Source: Pseudonocardia nigra (lineage in GTDB: Bacteria > Actinomycetota > Actinomycetes > Mycobacteriales > Pseudonocardiaceae). Taken from it: 64,000 bases of DNA. The notes under the pieces were generated by a model that made no database searches, was not told where the DNA came from, and was given only the letters and a program-made list of their open reading frames with translations. Made by a program: the position numbers and the translations under genes. Shown here one piece after another: positions 23,714 through 32,271 of the stretch. The DNA lies in assembly GCF_019396355.1 (NCBI RefSeq), contig NZ_JAHKRK010000012.1, forward strand, positions 1 through 64,000. The letters are read 5' to 3'. Every line of letters starts with the position of its first letter. The stretch's first letter is position 1.

Positions 23714-26704
23714 CTACCAGCCGTAGAACACCCGCTCCACCACGGCGCGGGCGCGGCGGGTGGTGCGGCGGTAGTCGTCGAGGAAGACCCCGGGATCCCC
23801 GCTGGGCGGGTAACCCAGCGCCGCCGCGACGGCGGCGAGGTCGCGGCCCGGCCGCGGCAGCTGGTCGCCGGGCTTGCCCTTCACCAGCATCACCGCGTTA
23901 CGGGCCCGCGTCGCCATCGTCCAGCCCGCGGCCAGCTCCGCGGCGTCCTCGGCGCTCAGCAGCCCCGCCTCGTGCGCCTCGCGCAGCCCGTCGAGGGTGG
24001 AGGTGGTGTGCAGCGCGGCGATCTCGCCGGCGTGCTGCATCTGCAGCAGCTGGACGGTCCACTCGACGTCGGCGAGCCCGCCGAGGCCCAGCTTGGTGTG
24101 CGTGTTGCGGTCGGCGCCGCGGGGCAGTCGCTCGGCGTCCACCCTGGCCTTGATCCGGCGGATCTCGGTGACCGTGGCCGTGTCGATGCCCCCGGCCGCG
24201 TACCGGATCGGGTCGATCATCTCGACGAACCGCTGCCCCAGGCCCTCGTCCCCCGCGATCGGCCGGGCCCGCAGCAGCGCCTGCGCCTCCCACGGCTCCG
24301 ACCAGCGCCGGTAGTAGCCGCGGTAGGACTCCAGCGTCCGCACGAGCGGGCCGGACCGCCCCTCGGGCCGCAGGTCGGCGTCGACGACGAGCGCCGGGTC
24401 CGGGCTCGCGGCGCCCAGCCTGCGGCGGACGGTCTCGGCCACCGTGGTGGCGTACTTGACCGCGTCGGCGTCGCTCACGCCCTCGACCGGTTCGCACACG
24501 AACAGCACGTCGGCGTCGCTCCCGTAGCCGAGCTCCGCTCCGCCGAGCCTGCCCATCCCGATCACGGCGAGCCGGGCGGGCCGGGGGCCGTCGTTCAGCG
24601 TCCGCTCGACCGACGCCAGCGTCGACTGCAGCACCGCGACCCACACCGAGCTCAGCGCCGCGCACACCTGCTCGACCGACAGCTCCCCGAGCAGGTCGGC
24701 GCACGCCACCCGCAACATCTCGTGCCTGCGCAGCGACCGGGCCGTGGCCGCCGCGGCGTCCGGGTCCTGCTGGCGGGCCACGGTGGCGCACAGCGAGGTC
24801 GCCACCTCCGCGGGGTCGCGGGTGAGCTCGGCGGGATGTCCCGCGCCGGGCGCGGCGAGCAGCCGGAGCACCTCGGGTGCGCGCACCAGCAGGTCCGGGA
24901 CCAGCGCGGACGTGCCGAGCAGCCGCATCAGCCGCTCCGCGACGAGCCCTTCGTCGCGCAGCAGCCGCAGGTACCAGGGGGTGGTGGCGAGCGCCTCCGA
25001 CACCCGCCGGTAGGCGAGCAGCCCCCGGTCCGGATCGGGGCTCAGCGCGAGCTCGTCGAGCAGCACCGGCAGCAGCGTCTGCTGGATCGCCGCGGCCCGC
25101 GAGACGCCCGCCGTGAGCGCCCTGAGGTGGCCCAGCGCTCCCTCGGGGGACGCCCAGCCCAGCGCGCCGAGGCGCTGCACCGCCGCCGTCTCCGACAGCC
25201 GCGCCGTGTCGGCCGACAGCCGGGACACCGCCGTCAGCAGCGGCCGGTAGAACAGCTTCTCGTGCAGCCTGCGCACGCGCAGCGCGTTGCGCGTCCACTC
25301 GGCCATCAGCACGCCGACGACGTCGCGCCGCCCGTCCGGGCGCAGCCGCGCCGCCCGCGCGAGCCAGCGCAGGGCCGAGGTGTCGTTCTCGGCGGGCAGC
25401 AGGTGCGTACGGCGCATCCGCTGCAGCTGCAGGCGGTGCTCCAGCAGTCGCAGGAACCGGTAGGACGCGGCCAGGTTCGCGCCGTCGTCGCGGCCGACGT
25501 ACCCGCCGTCGGCGAGCGCGCACAGCGCCTCCAGCGTCGACGGCGAGCGCAGCTCCTCGTCGGTGCGCCCGTGCACGAGCTGCAGCAGCTGCACGGCGAA
25601 CTCGACGTCGCGCAGGCCCCCCGGCCCGAGCTTCAGCTCACGCTCGGCCTGGTCGGGCCGGATGTGCTCCTCGACGCGGCGGCGCATGGCCTGCACGTCG
25701 GCCACGAAGTCGTCGCGGCCCGCCGCGTTCCACACCAGCGGGGCCACGGCCTCGGCGTATGCGGCACCCAGCTCCGGGTCGCCCGCCACCGGCCGGGCCT
25801 TGAGCAGCGCCTGGAACTCCCAGGTCTTGGCCCACCGCTTGTAGTACGCCACGTGCCCCTCGAGCGTGCGCACGAGCGCGCCCTGGCGGCCCTCGGGACG
25901 CAGGTTCGCATCCACCTCGAAGCAGGCCTCGCCCGCGATCCGCATCATCCGGCTCGCCAGCCGCGTGGTCGCCTGGTCGGCGGGCTCGGCGACGAACACG
26001 ACGTCCACGTCGCTCACGTAGTTGAGCTCGTGGCCGCCGCACTTCCCCATCGCGATCACAGCCAGCCGTCCGGGCTCGCCCCCGGCTTCCGCCACCGCGA
26101 CGGCCAGCGCGGCCCGCAGCGCCGCGGCAGCGAGGTCGGCCAACTGCGCGGTGACGTCCTCGACATCGACGACCGGGAGCTCCGGCTCCGCCACCGCGGC
26201 GAGATCCGCTCCGGCCAGGACCACCAGCTCGTCGCGGTACGCGGTGCGCAGCGCGGCGATCGCCTCCGACCCGGTGACCGTGGCCGCGGCCCCGCCCGGC
26301 GCCCCGGGAGGTGGGGCGTCCGGGTCGGCTCCGACGGCGGCCAGCAGGACGGCCGTGGGCGGCCTCGTGGGGTCGCCCGTGAGCCGCTGCCAGCGGTCGG
26401 GATGGGTGACGAGGTGGTCGCCCAGCGCCGTGGAGCTGCCCAAGAGCGCCAGCAGCCGCCCGCGCAGCACAGTGTCGGTGCGCAGCGCGGCGTCCAGCGC
26501 GGGGCGGTCCGGGGCGGCGTGCATCAGCCGCTCCACCGCGCGCAGGGCGAGGTCGGGGTCGGGGCTGCGGGCCAGCGCCCACATGATCGGCTCGGCGCCC
26601 TCCGCCGGCCGGTCCCCGTCCCACCAGCCGAGCTCGGTGAGCGTGTCCTCGGCCCACGACTCCGTGAGCCCCAGCCGGGCGGGCGAGGTGCCGGTGCGCG
26701 TCAC
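23714..26704 (-). CDS. glnE: Bifunctional glutamine synthetase adenylyltransferase/adenylyl-removing enzyme
   Basis: 996 residues. Two nucleotidyltransferase halves are present: the N-terminal adenylyl-removase with NYVSDVDVVFVAEP, and the C-terminal adenylyltransferase with GYGSDADVLFVCEP. Each is preceded by a G-x-GG-x-EL motif (GKCGGHELNY, GRLGGAELGY). It adenylylates and deadenylylates class I glutamine synthetase (GlnA1) in response to nitrogen status; GlnA1 itself is not in the window. The GTG at 26704 is chosen because family similarity (SPARLGL) begins there and AGGA lies upstream; GTG 26764 would add 20 unconserved residues. The order glnE then glnA2 matches mycobacteria, but an XRE/DUF397/GNAT block is inserted between them here. 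Confidence 0.95.
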   Translation of the reverse strand: MTRTGTSPARLGLTESWAEDTLTELGWWDGDRPAEGAEPIMWALARSPDPDLALRAVERLMHAAPDRPALDAALRTDTVLRGRLLALLGSSTALGDHLVTHPDRWQRLTGDPTRPPTAVLLAAVGADPDAPPPGAPGGAAATVTGSEAIAALRTAYRDELVVLAGADLAAVAEPELPVVDVEDVTAQLADLAAAALRAALAVAVAEAGGEPGRLAVIAMGKCGGHELNYVSDVDVVFVAEPADQATTRLASRMMRIAGEACFEVDANLRPEGRQGALVRTLEGHVAYYKRWAKTWEFQALLKARPVAGDPELGAAYAEAVAPLVWNAAGRDDFVADVQAMRRRVEEHIRPDQAERELKLGPGGLRDVEFAVQLLQLVHGRTDEELRSPSTLEALCALADGGYVGRDDGANLAASYRFLRLLEHRLQLQRMRRTHLLPAENDTSALRWLARAARLRPDGRRDVVGVLMAEWTRNALRVRRLHEKLFYRPLLTAVSRLSADTARLSETAAVQRLGALGWASPEGALGHLRALTAGVSRAAAIQQTLLPVLLDELALSPDPDRGLLAYRRVSEALATTPWYLRLLRDEGLVAERLMRLLGTSALVPDLLVRAPEVLRLLAAPGAGHPAELTRDPAEVATSLCATVARQQDPDAAAATARSLRRHEMLRVACADLLGELSVEQVCAALSSVWVAVLQSTLASVERTLNDGPRPARLAVIGMGRLGGAELGYGSDADVLFVCEPVEGVSDADAVKYATTVAETVRRRLGAASPDPALVVDADLRPEGRSGPLVRTLESYRGYYRRWSEPWEAQALLRARPIAGDEGLGQRFVEMIDPIRYAAGGIDTATVTEIRRIKARVDAERLPRGADRNTHTKLGLGGLADVEWTVQLLQMQHAGEIAALHTTSTLDGLREAHEAGLLSAEDAAELAAGWTMATRARNAVMLVKGKPGDQLPRPGRDLAAVAAALGYPPSGDPGVFLDDYRRTTRRARAVVERVFYGW

Positions 26705-26765
26705 GGGCGCCGATCCTGCCGCACCCGGCGGCGCCGCGTGCGGGTCGGTCCCCGGCGTCCCCACG

Positions 26766-26879
26766 TCAGCGTGACGCGTACCGCGGCCGGTCGACGTCGG
26801 CGGTGTCCCGGCGCACGACGTCGGCGAACGCGGACGTGTCGCGCTCGACCTGCCGCAGCGCGGCCACCGTCGCCGTCAT
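26766..26879 (-). CDS. Possible 37-residue small protein
   Basis: A short open frame, ATG 26879 to TGA 26766, encoding MTATVAALRQVERDTSAFAD then VVRRDTADVDRPRYASR. A GGAGG sequence lies 9 nt upstream of the ATG. Third-position GC is high and the composition is charged and protein-like. It has no recognised family and fills part of the 215-bp gap between the DUF397 gene and glnE. It might be a real small protein or the tail of an eroded gene. Confidence 0.35.
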   Translation of the reverse strand: MTATVAALRQVERDTSAFADVVRRDTADVDRPRYASR

Positions 26880-26979
26880 CGCCGTCGCCCTCCTCGGCAC
26901 GCCGCTGTTCGCCGTTCACCCTTCCCCGGCGACACCGCCTCGGTCAACGAGCGATCCGCCCGGATCGGCACATCGAGCG

Positions 26980-27198
26980 TCAGCCGTGGTCGAACTCCCC
27001 GGCCCGCACACCCGCCACGAACGCGTCCCATTCGGCCGCGGTGTAGCGGTGCGGGGCGAGGCTGCGGTCCTTCGTGTCGCGGACGGCCACGCCGCCATCG
27101 GGGTGGAAGGCGACCTCGACGCATCCGTCACCGCCGCCGTTGCCCTGGCTGAAACTGCTCTTCCGCCACTCGAGGCCAGGCGGGACGGGTGCGGGCAT
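26980..27198 (-). CDS. DUF397 small protein
   Basis: 72 residues with the complete DUF397 signature: LEWRKSSFSQGNGGGDGCVE, VAVRDTKDRS, YTAAEWDAFVAGVRAGEFD. In actinobacteria these proteins are encoded beside an XRE-DUF5753 regulator, exactly as here (18 bp downstream of it). The pair behaves in Streptomyces as a regulator-partner or antitoxin-toxin-like module influencing development. ATG 27198 is the start. The two genes are an operon. Confidence 0.92.
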   Translation of the reverse strand: MPAPVPPGLEWRKSSFSQGNGGGDGCVEVAFHPDGGVAVRDTKDRSLAPHRYTAAEWDAFVAGVRAGEFDHG

Positions 27199-27216
27199 CG
27201 GGCACCTCTCGGTCGG

Positions 27217-28062
27217 CTACATCTCGGCCGCCACCCGCTCGACGAGAGCAACGGACTCGGCCGGGCTGAGGGCCACCGAGCGGACACGGTCGAACACGAG
27301 CCTAGCGCGGGCCACGTCCTGCGCCTTCTCGATGTGCACCGCACCCATCGAGTGCTCCACGTAGGCCATGTCCGGTTCGCCCAGCCCGTCGAAGTTGAGC
27401 ACGGTGAACGCCCCACCCATCGCGGCGTGCGCGCCCACCCCGCTCGGCACGACCTGGAACGTCACGGTGTCCAGCCCGGCGGCGTCGATCAGGTACCGCA
27501 GTTGGGCACGCATCACGGCGGGGCCGCCGACCGGCCGGTGCAGCACCGCCTCGTCGACGATCGCCGCCAGCTCCAGTGGATCGGTGGCCGAGGTCAGCCG
27601 CTCCTGGCGGATCATCCGGACCTCCACCTCACGCTCGACCGCGTCCGGGCTGTGCGGGGTCACCGAGGCCGCGAACAGCGCTCTGGCGTAGTCAGCCGTC
27701 TGCAACAGGCCGGGCACGTAGGTAACGGTGAAGTCCCGGACCGACCCGGCGGCGGCCTCCAGAGGGACGTAGCACTGGTCGCTCAGCCCGTACTGCCGCC
27801 ACCAGCCCCGCTGTGCCGCCTCCCGGGTGAGCGCGATGAGCTCGCCCCAGCGGTCGCCCCCGACGTCGTAGAGGTCGAGCATGCTGCGCACCGCGTGCAC
27901 GTCGACCGCCTGGTGGGCGTTCTCGATGCGGCTGAGCTTGCTCGGCGACCAGTCGAGCTCCGGCGCCGCCTCCTCGAGCGTCATGCTCGCCGACTCGCGC
28001 AGCTCCCGCAGCTGCCTGGCGAGCCGTCTCCTCGGCACCGTCGCCCCGCTCCGCACGCGCAC
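27217..28062 (-). CDS. XRE-family regulator with DUF5753 domain
   Basis: 281 residues. The N-terminal helix-turn-helix is RLARQLRELRESASMTLEEA / WSPSKLSRIENAHQ. It is followed by the DUF5753 ligand/partner domain from about residue 95 to the C-terminus (YVPGLLQTADYARALF, IVDEAVLHRPVGG, FTVLNFDGLGEPDMAYVE). This is the WhiJ-like class, with dozens of paralogues in filamentous actinobacteria, normally paired with a DUF397 gene. GTG 28062 is used; GTG at the VPRRRL position is an alternative. Confidence 0.92.
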   Translation of the reverse strand: MRVRSGATVPRRRLARQLRELRESASMTLEEAAPELDWSPSKLSRIENAHQAVDVHAVRSMLDLYDVGGDRWGELIALTREAAQRGWWRQYGLSDQCYVPLEAAAGSVRDFTVTYVPGLLQTADYARALFAASVTPHSPDAVEREVEVRMIRQERLTSATDPLELAAIVDEAVLHRPVGGPAVMRAQLRYLIDAAGLDTVTFQVVPSGVGAHAAMGGAFTVLNFDGLGEPDMAYVEHSMGAVHIEKAQDVARARLVFDRVRSVALSPAESVALVERVAAEM

Positions 28063-28135
28063 ACTCCGCTCTCCGCCCCCGGCCGATGACCGATCGTGGC
28101 AGGTGGGTGACCGGAAGTGAAAGTTGCAGGTCCGG

Positions 28136-28972
28136 TCAGGCTAAGACGAGGTCCACGGCGTCGTGCACGGGCCGGTAGCCGATCCGCGGGTACAGCCGGT
28201 TGGTCGTCGGGTTGGCGAGGTCGGTGAACAGCAGCACCCGCTGCGCGCCCGCGTCCAGCGCCCACTGCGAGGCCGCGGCCGTGACCGCGGCCGCGTAACC
28301 GCGCCGCCGGTGCTCGGGCGGGGTGTAGACCGGCCCGATCCGCGAGATCCCGGAGACCACCGGCCGGGCGCACGCCTGGGCCACCGGCCGGCCGTCGACC
28401 TCCCAGAGCATCTCGCCCGCGCCCAGCCGCAGGGACCGGACCACCGTCTCCCGTGGCGACAGCGGGTCCGTCCAGTCGCGCCGCTCCTCGTCGACGAACG
28501 CCCGCCGCCAGCCGGCGAGCACGTCGGCGTCGCCCTCGTCCGCCGCGCGGGCCACCCCCGGGACACCGGACGGCGGCGCGAGATCCCCCAGAGCGAACAG
28601 GCGCATCCGCCGGTCCACCTGTACCCGCGCACCCGTCGCGGCCGTATGAGCGGTGGCGAACGCCTCGGCCTCCGCCGTCGGCCCGCTCGCTCCCGCCACG
28701 TCCGGATCGGCGGCGCGCAGCGCGTCCACGACGGCGGCCGCGTGCGACGGCGGGACGGCGGAGACGAGCGCGGGCCGGCCCGGGGTGCGCAGCGCCGCGG
28801 CGACGAGCTCCCCGCCGTTGCACACGGTCACCAGCGCCGCGACCGGACCGCCACCGCGACAGAGCGTGTCGAGCACGGTGAGCGCCATGTTGTGGCGCAG
28901 CGGGTCGGCGTCCAGCAGTGGCCGGGCGACGCGGGCGAACGCGACGGCGTCGTCGTGCAGCACGATCTCCAC
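28136..28972 (-). CDS. GNAT-family N-acetyltransferase
   Basis: 278 residues. The C-terminal GNAT fold carries motif A (IGPVYTPPEHRRRGYAAAVTA), the acetyl-CoA loop, and motif B (LFTDLANPTTNRLYPRIGYR). The N-terminal half is a degenerate second GNAT-like domain (LRHNMALTVLD), as in many two-domain actinobacterial acetyltransferases. GTG 28972 is the start. It lies downstream of glnA2, separated by a long palindrome, so it is probably its own transcription unit or receives readthrough. The substrate is unknown. Confidence 0.85.
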   Translation of the reverse strand: MEIVLHDDAVAFARVARPLLDADPLRHNMALTVLDTLCRGGGPVAALVTVCNGGELVAAALRTPGRPALVSAVPPSHAAAVVDALRAADPDVAGASGPTAEAEAFATAHTAATGARVQVDRRMRLFALGDLAPPSGVPGVARAADEGDADVLAGWRRAFVDEERRDWTDPLSPRETVVRSLRLGAGEMLWEVDGRPVAQACARPVVSGISRIGPVYTPPEHRRRGYAAAVTAAASQWALDAGAQRVLLFTDLANPTTNRLYPRIGYRPVHDAVDLVLA

Positions 28973-28997
28973 GCCCCCGACTGTGCAGCCCGCCGCC

Positions 28998-29054
28998 GTT
29001 GCAGCAAAGCCACTTTCCCGCAACGTGGTGGCGTGAAAGTGGCTTTGCTGCAAC
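28998..29054. terminator. 20-bp perfect palindrome at glnA2 3' end (element copy 1)
   Basis: Arms 28998-29017 and 29035-29054, each 20 nt beginning GTTGCAGCAAAGCCAC on the left, are perfectly complementary around a 17-nt loop. It lies 25 bp after the glnA2 stop and 26 bp before the GNAT start. A near-identical element is at 61834-61888. A terminator or processing hairpin is likely; identity between copies suggests a dispersed repeat family. Confidence 0.7.
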
Positions 29055-29079
29055 CCGGGACGCCGCGAGCGCCGTGGAC

Positions 29080-30423
29080 TCAGAGCACGGGCAGGTACGT
29101 CGCCAGCTCGTACGGGGTGACCTGGCGGCGGTAGTTGTCCCACTCCACCCGCTTGTTGCGCAGGAAGAAGTCGAAGACGTGCTCGCCCAGGATCTCGGGC
29201 ACCAGCTCGGAGTGCTCCATCGCGGCGAGCGCCTCGGTGAGGTTCTGCGGCAGCGCCTCGTAACCCATCGCCCTGCGCTCGGTCTCGGTGAGCGACCAGA
29301 CGTCGTCCTCGGTGGCGGGCGCCAGCTCGTAGCCCTTCTGCACACCCCTCAGGCCGGCGCCGAGGATCACGGCGAAGGCGAGGTAGGGGTTGCAGGCGCT
29401 GTCGAGCGTGCGGATCTCCACCCGTCGCGTGGAGGCCTTGCCCGGCGAGTACATCGGCACGCGCACCAGTGCGGAGCGGTTGGCGTGGCCCCAGGAGACG
29501 GCCGTGGGCGCCTCCCCGCCGGTGATCAGCCGCTTGTAGGAGTTGACCCACTGGTTGGTGACGGCGGTGATCTCCCGCGCGTGCCGCAGCACCCCCGCGA
29601 CGAACGCCTTGCCGGTGTCCGACAGCTCGTAGGGGTCGTTCGGGTCGTGGAACGCGTTGCGGTCGCCCTCGAACAGCGAGAAGTGGGTGTGCATCGCCGA
29701 ACCCGGGTGCGCCGAGAACGGCTTGGGCATGAACGACGCCCGCACGCCCTGGGTGAGCGCGACCTCCTTCACCACGTACCGGAAGGTCATGATGTTGTCG
29801 GCCATCGTGAGGGCGTCGGCGTAGCGCAGGTCGATCTCCTGCTGGCCCGGGCCGCCCTCGTGGTGGCTGAACTCCACCGAGATGCCCATCGACTCGAGGG
29901 TCTCGATCGCGTTGCGCCGGAAGTGCGGCGCGACGTCGTGGCTGGCCTGGTCGAAGTAGCCGCCGGAGTCGGCCGCGATCGGCGGCGTGCCGTCGTCGGG
30001 CAGGCTCCGCAGGAGGTAGAACTCGATCTCCGGGTGCACGTAGCAGGTGAACCCCGCCTCGCCCGCCTTGGACAGGGCACGGCGCAGCACGTGCCGCGGG
30101 TCGGCCCACGAGGGCGAGCCGTCGGGCATCGCGATGTCGCAGAACATCCGGGCCGAGTAGTGCTCGCCCGCGGGTGACTCCCAGGGCAGCACCTGGAACG
30201 TCGACGGGTCGGGCCGGGCCACCATGTCCGACTCGTAGACCCGCGCGAAGCCCTCGATCGCGGAGCCGTCGAACCCGATGCCCTCGGCGAACGCGCCCTC
30301 CAGCTCGGCGGGTGCGACGGCCACCGACTTCAGGTAGCCGAGCACGTCGGTGAACCAGAGCCGGACGAAGCGGATGTCGCGTTCCTCGAGGGTGCGGAGC
30401 ACGAACTCCTGCTGGCGGTCCAT
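29080..30423 (-). CDS. glnA: Glutamine synthetase, GlnA2 type (GSI)
   Basis: 447 residues. It catalyses ATP-dependent glutamine formation from glutamate and ammonia. GSI signatures are IGFDGSAIEGFA, EIEFYLL, GPGQQEIDLRY, the catalytic HTHFSLFEGD and RRVEIR. At the place of the adenylylated Tyr of GlnA1 (NLY-x-LPP) the sequence reads QNLTEALAAME, so it is not a GlnE target of the usual kind. This matches mycobacterial GlnA2, which is also encoded near glnE. The ATG at 30423 gives the normal length. A GlnR-like half-box precedes it at 30448-30463. Confidence 0.94.
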   Translation of the reverse strand: MDRQQEFVLRTLEERDIRFVRLWFTDVLGYLKSVAVAPAELEGAFAEGIGFDGSAIEGFARVYESDMVARPDPSTFQVLPWESPAGEHYSARMFCDIAMPDGSPSWADPRHVLRRALSKAGEAGFTCYVHPEIEFYLLRSLPDDGTPPIAADSGGYFDQASHDVAPHFRRNAIETLESMGISVEFSHHEGGPGQQEIDLRYADALTMADNIMTFRYVVKEVALTQGVRASFMPKPFSAHPGSAMHTHFSLFEGDRNAFHDPNDPYELSDTGKAFVAGVLRHAREITAVTNQWVNSYKRLITGGEAPTAVSWGHANRSALVRVPMYSPGKASTRRVEIRTLDSACNPYLAFAVILGAGLRGVQKGYELAPATEDDVWSLTETERRAMGYEALPQNLTEALAAMEHSELVPEILGEHVFDFFLRNKRVEWDNYRRQVTPYELATYLPVL

Positions 30424-30447
30424 GGGCGCCGAGCCTAGGAACGCCGC

Positions 30448-30463
30448 GTTACAGGCATGTTTC
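30448..30463 (-). promoter_or_regulatory. GlnR-like half-box upstream of glnA2
   Basis: On the minus strand GAAAC-6 nt-GTAAC is present (plus strand GTTACAGGCATGTTTC). This is the spacing and base choice of actinobacterial GlnR boxes (GTnAC-n6-GAAAC arrays). Only two of the four half-sites of a full box are present, 25-40 bp before the ATG. Confidence 0.4.
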
Positions 30464-30505
30464 GCGCCTGCTCGGACGGTGCGACTCCGGTCACCGGTGT
30501 GCTCC

Positions 30506-32074
30506 TCACAGCGTGCAGCTCGCGCCCTCGGCGGGCAGCTGCAGGTCGATCAGGTAGGCGTTGACGATGTCGTCGATGCAGGCGTTGCCCTGCAGCGCCG
30601 CGGTGTGCTGGTTGCCCTCCACGGACAGCAGGCTCCCGCCGAGGGCCTCGGCGAGGTCGACGCCCGCCTGGTACGGGGTGGCCGGGTCGCCGGTCACGGA
30701 GATCGTCAGCGTGGGCGGCAGCCCCTCGACCTGCGGGATGTGCGGCTCGCTCGTCGGCGGGGCCGGCCAGAACGCGCACGGGTCGAGCGCGGCGACCACG
30801 CCGCGGCCGTCGTCGCGGAACGGGGCGGCCTCGTTGGCGCGGCGGATCAGCTCGGCCTGCTCCGCGCGGTCGGTGATCCGCTCCTCGTCGACGCAGCTGA
30901 TGACGACGAAGGCCTCGATGCTGTTGCCGTACGTGCCGTCCTGGGCGCGGTCGTTGTAGATGTCGGCCAGCCGCAGCAGGATCGTGCCGTCACCGGAGGC
31001 GAGCCCGGAGATGCCGCGGGACAGCACCGGCCACAGCTCCTCCAGGTACAGCGCCTGGATCGTGCCCGTGACCGCGTCGGGGTAGGACAGCGTCCTGGCC
31101 CCGCCCTCGGCCGGGATCGGGGCGTCGATCAGCGGCCGGGTGAGCGCCTGGAAGGCGGCCGTGGCCTGCGCGGGGTCGGTGCCCAGCGGGCAGTTCGGCT
31201 GCTTCGCGCAGTCGGCGGCGTACGCCTCGAACGCCTGCTGGAAGCCCGCGTTCTGCGCCACGGTGCGCTCGACCGTGGTCTGGGTGGGGTCCAGCGCACC
31301 GTCGAGCACGAGCGCGCGGACGTTCTCCGGGAACGCCTCGGCGTAGGCCGAGCCGATCCGCGTGCCGTAGGAGTAGCCGACGTAGTTCAGCTTCTCGTCG
31401 CCGAGCGCCTCGCGGAGGATGTCGAGGTCGCGCACGACGTCACGGGTGCCGACGTTGGCGAGCACGTCGGCGCCGCCGGACCGCTCGGTGCACTGCTGGG
31501 CGTACTGGCGGTTCTCCGCCTCGGTCTGCTCCACGCCCGCGGGCGAGGGGTCGACGTCGAGGTCGGCCCGCTCGGCCTCCCACTCGGCGTCGTTGAGGCA
31601 GTCGATGGTCGGGGTGCTGGCGCCGACGCCGCGCGGGTCGAACCCGACGAGGTCGAAACGCTGGCTGAGCGGGCTCGTGGCGAGGCTGCCGGCCAGGGAG
31701 GCCACGAGGCTCATGCCGGACGCGCCGGGGCCGCCGGGGTTGAACAGCAGCGAACCGACCTTGTCGCCGGTGGCCTTCTGCCGCAGGACGGCGACCTGCG
31801 CGGTCTCGCCGTCGGGCTGGGCGTAGTCGAGGGGGACCTCCAGGCGGGCGCACTCGAACGTGTCGGCGGCGAACGCACTGCGGTCCATGTCGCTCGTCGC
31901 GTAGTCGGCGCACGGCCCCCAGGACAGCTCCTGGTCGTAGAACCGCTCCAGGCCGGGCGTGCTCTCCGACTCCGGGGCGGCAGTGCCCGTCGTCGACTGG
32001 GCGCAGCCGGCCAGCACAGCCACAACGCAACAGAGGGCGGCGGCGAGGACGGGGGAGCTTCTCCGTACGGGCAC
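30506..32074 (-). CDS. Exported alpha/beta-hydrolase lipoprotein (CaeA/tripeptidyl-aminopeptidase-like)
   Basis: 522 residues. A signal peptide with lipobox VLAGC (Cys24) precedes an alpha/beta-hydrolase: oxyanion region LLFNPGGPGASGM, nucleophile elbow GYSYGTRIG, and the TAP-like C-terminal domain with LPPTLTISVTGDPATPYQAG and the catalytic His in GNQHTAAL. It resembles the mycobacterial cell-envelope esterase/protease CaeA (Hip1), which lies at the same place between glnA2 and panB. It would act on the outer face of the membrane as an esterase or peptidase. GTG 32074 gives the cleanest signal peptide. Confidence 0.88.
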   Translation of the reverse strand: MPVRRSSPVLAAALCCVVAVLAGCAQSTTGTAAPESESTPGLERFYDQELSWGPCADYATSDMDRSAFAADTFECARLEVPLDYAQPDGETAQVAVLRQKATGDKVGSLLFNPGGPGASGMSLVASLAGSLATSPLSQRFDLVGFDPRGVGASTPTIDCLNDAEWEAERADLDVDPSPAGVEQTEAENRQYAQQCTERSGGADVLANVGTRDVVRDLDILREALGDEKLNYVGYSYGTRIGSAYAEAFPENVRALVLDGALDPTQTTVERTVAQNAGFQQAFEAYAADCAKQPNCPLGTDPAQATAAFQALTRPLIDAPIPAEGGARTLSYPDAVTGTIQALYLEELWPVLSRGISGLASGDGTILLRLADIYNDRAQDGTYGNSIEAFVVISCVDEERITDRAEQAELIRRANEAAPFRDDGRGVVAALDPCAFWPAPPTSEPHIPQVEGLPPTLTISVTGDPATPYQAGVDLAEALGGSLLSVEGNQHTAALQGNACIDDIVNAYLIDLQLPAEGASCTL

Positions 32075-32271
32075 CCGGCCAGCATGCCAGGACGGGATCG
32101 GCTCGCATCTCCTGCCGCGCCGACCGGCCGGGTTCGGCGCACCGCCACGGCCCCCGCCGCGTGTGAACCTCGTCGCACGGCCGGTACCTGAGCGCGTCGC
32201 GGTGTCACGCTCGGCGGGGTCAACACCTGACGACCCGGGGACCCGCAACGGGCCTCGAGGGAGGACGGACG

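Noticed and set aside
22706-27046. 1446-codon open frame on the plus strand
   Set aside because: It is antisense to glnE and neighbours; the composition (His/Arg/Gln/Gly-rich) is that of a high-GC shadow frame, with no domain.
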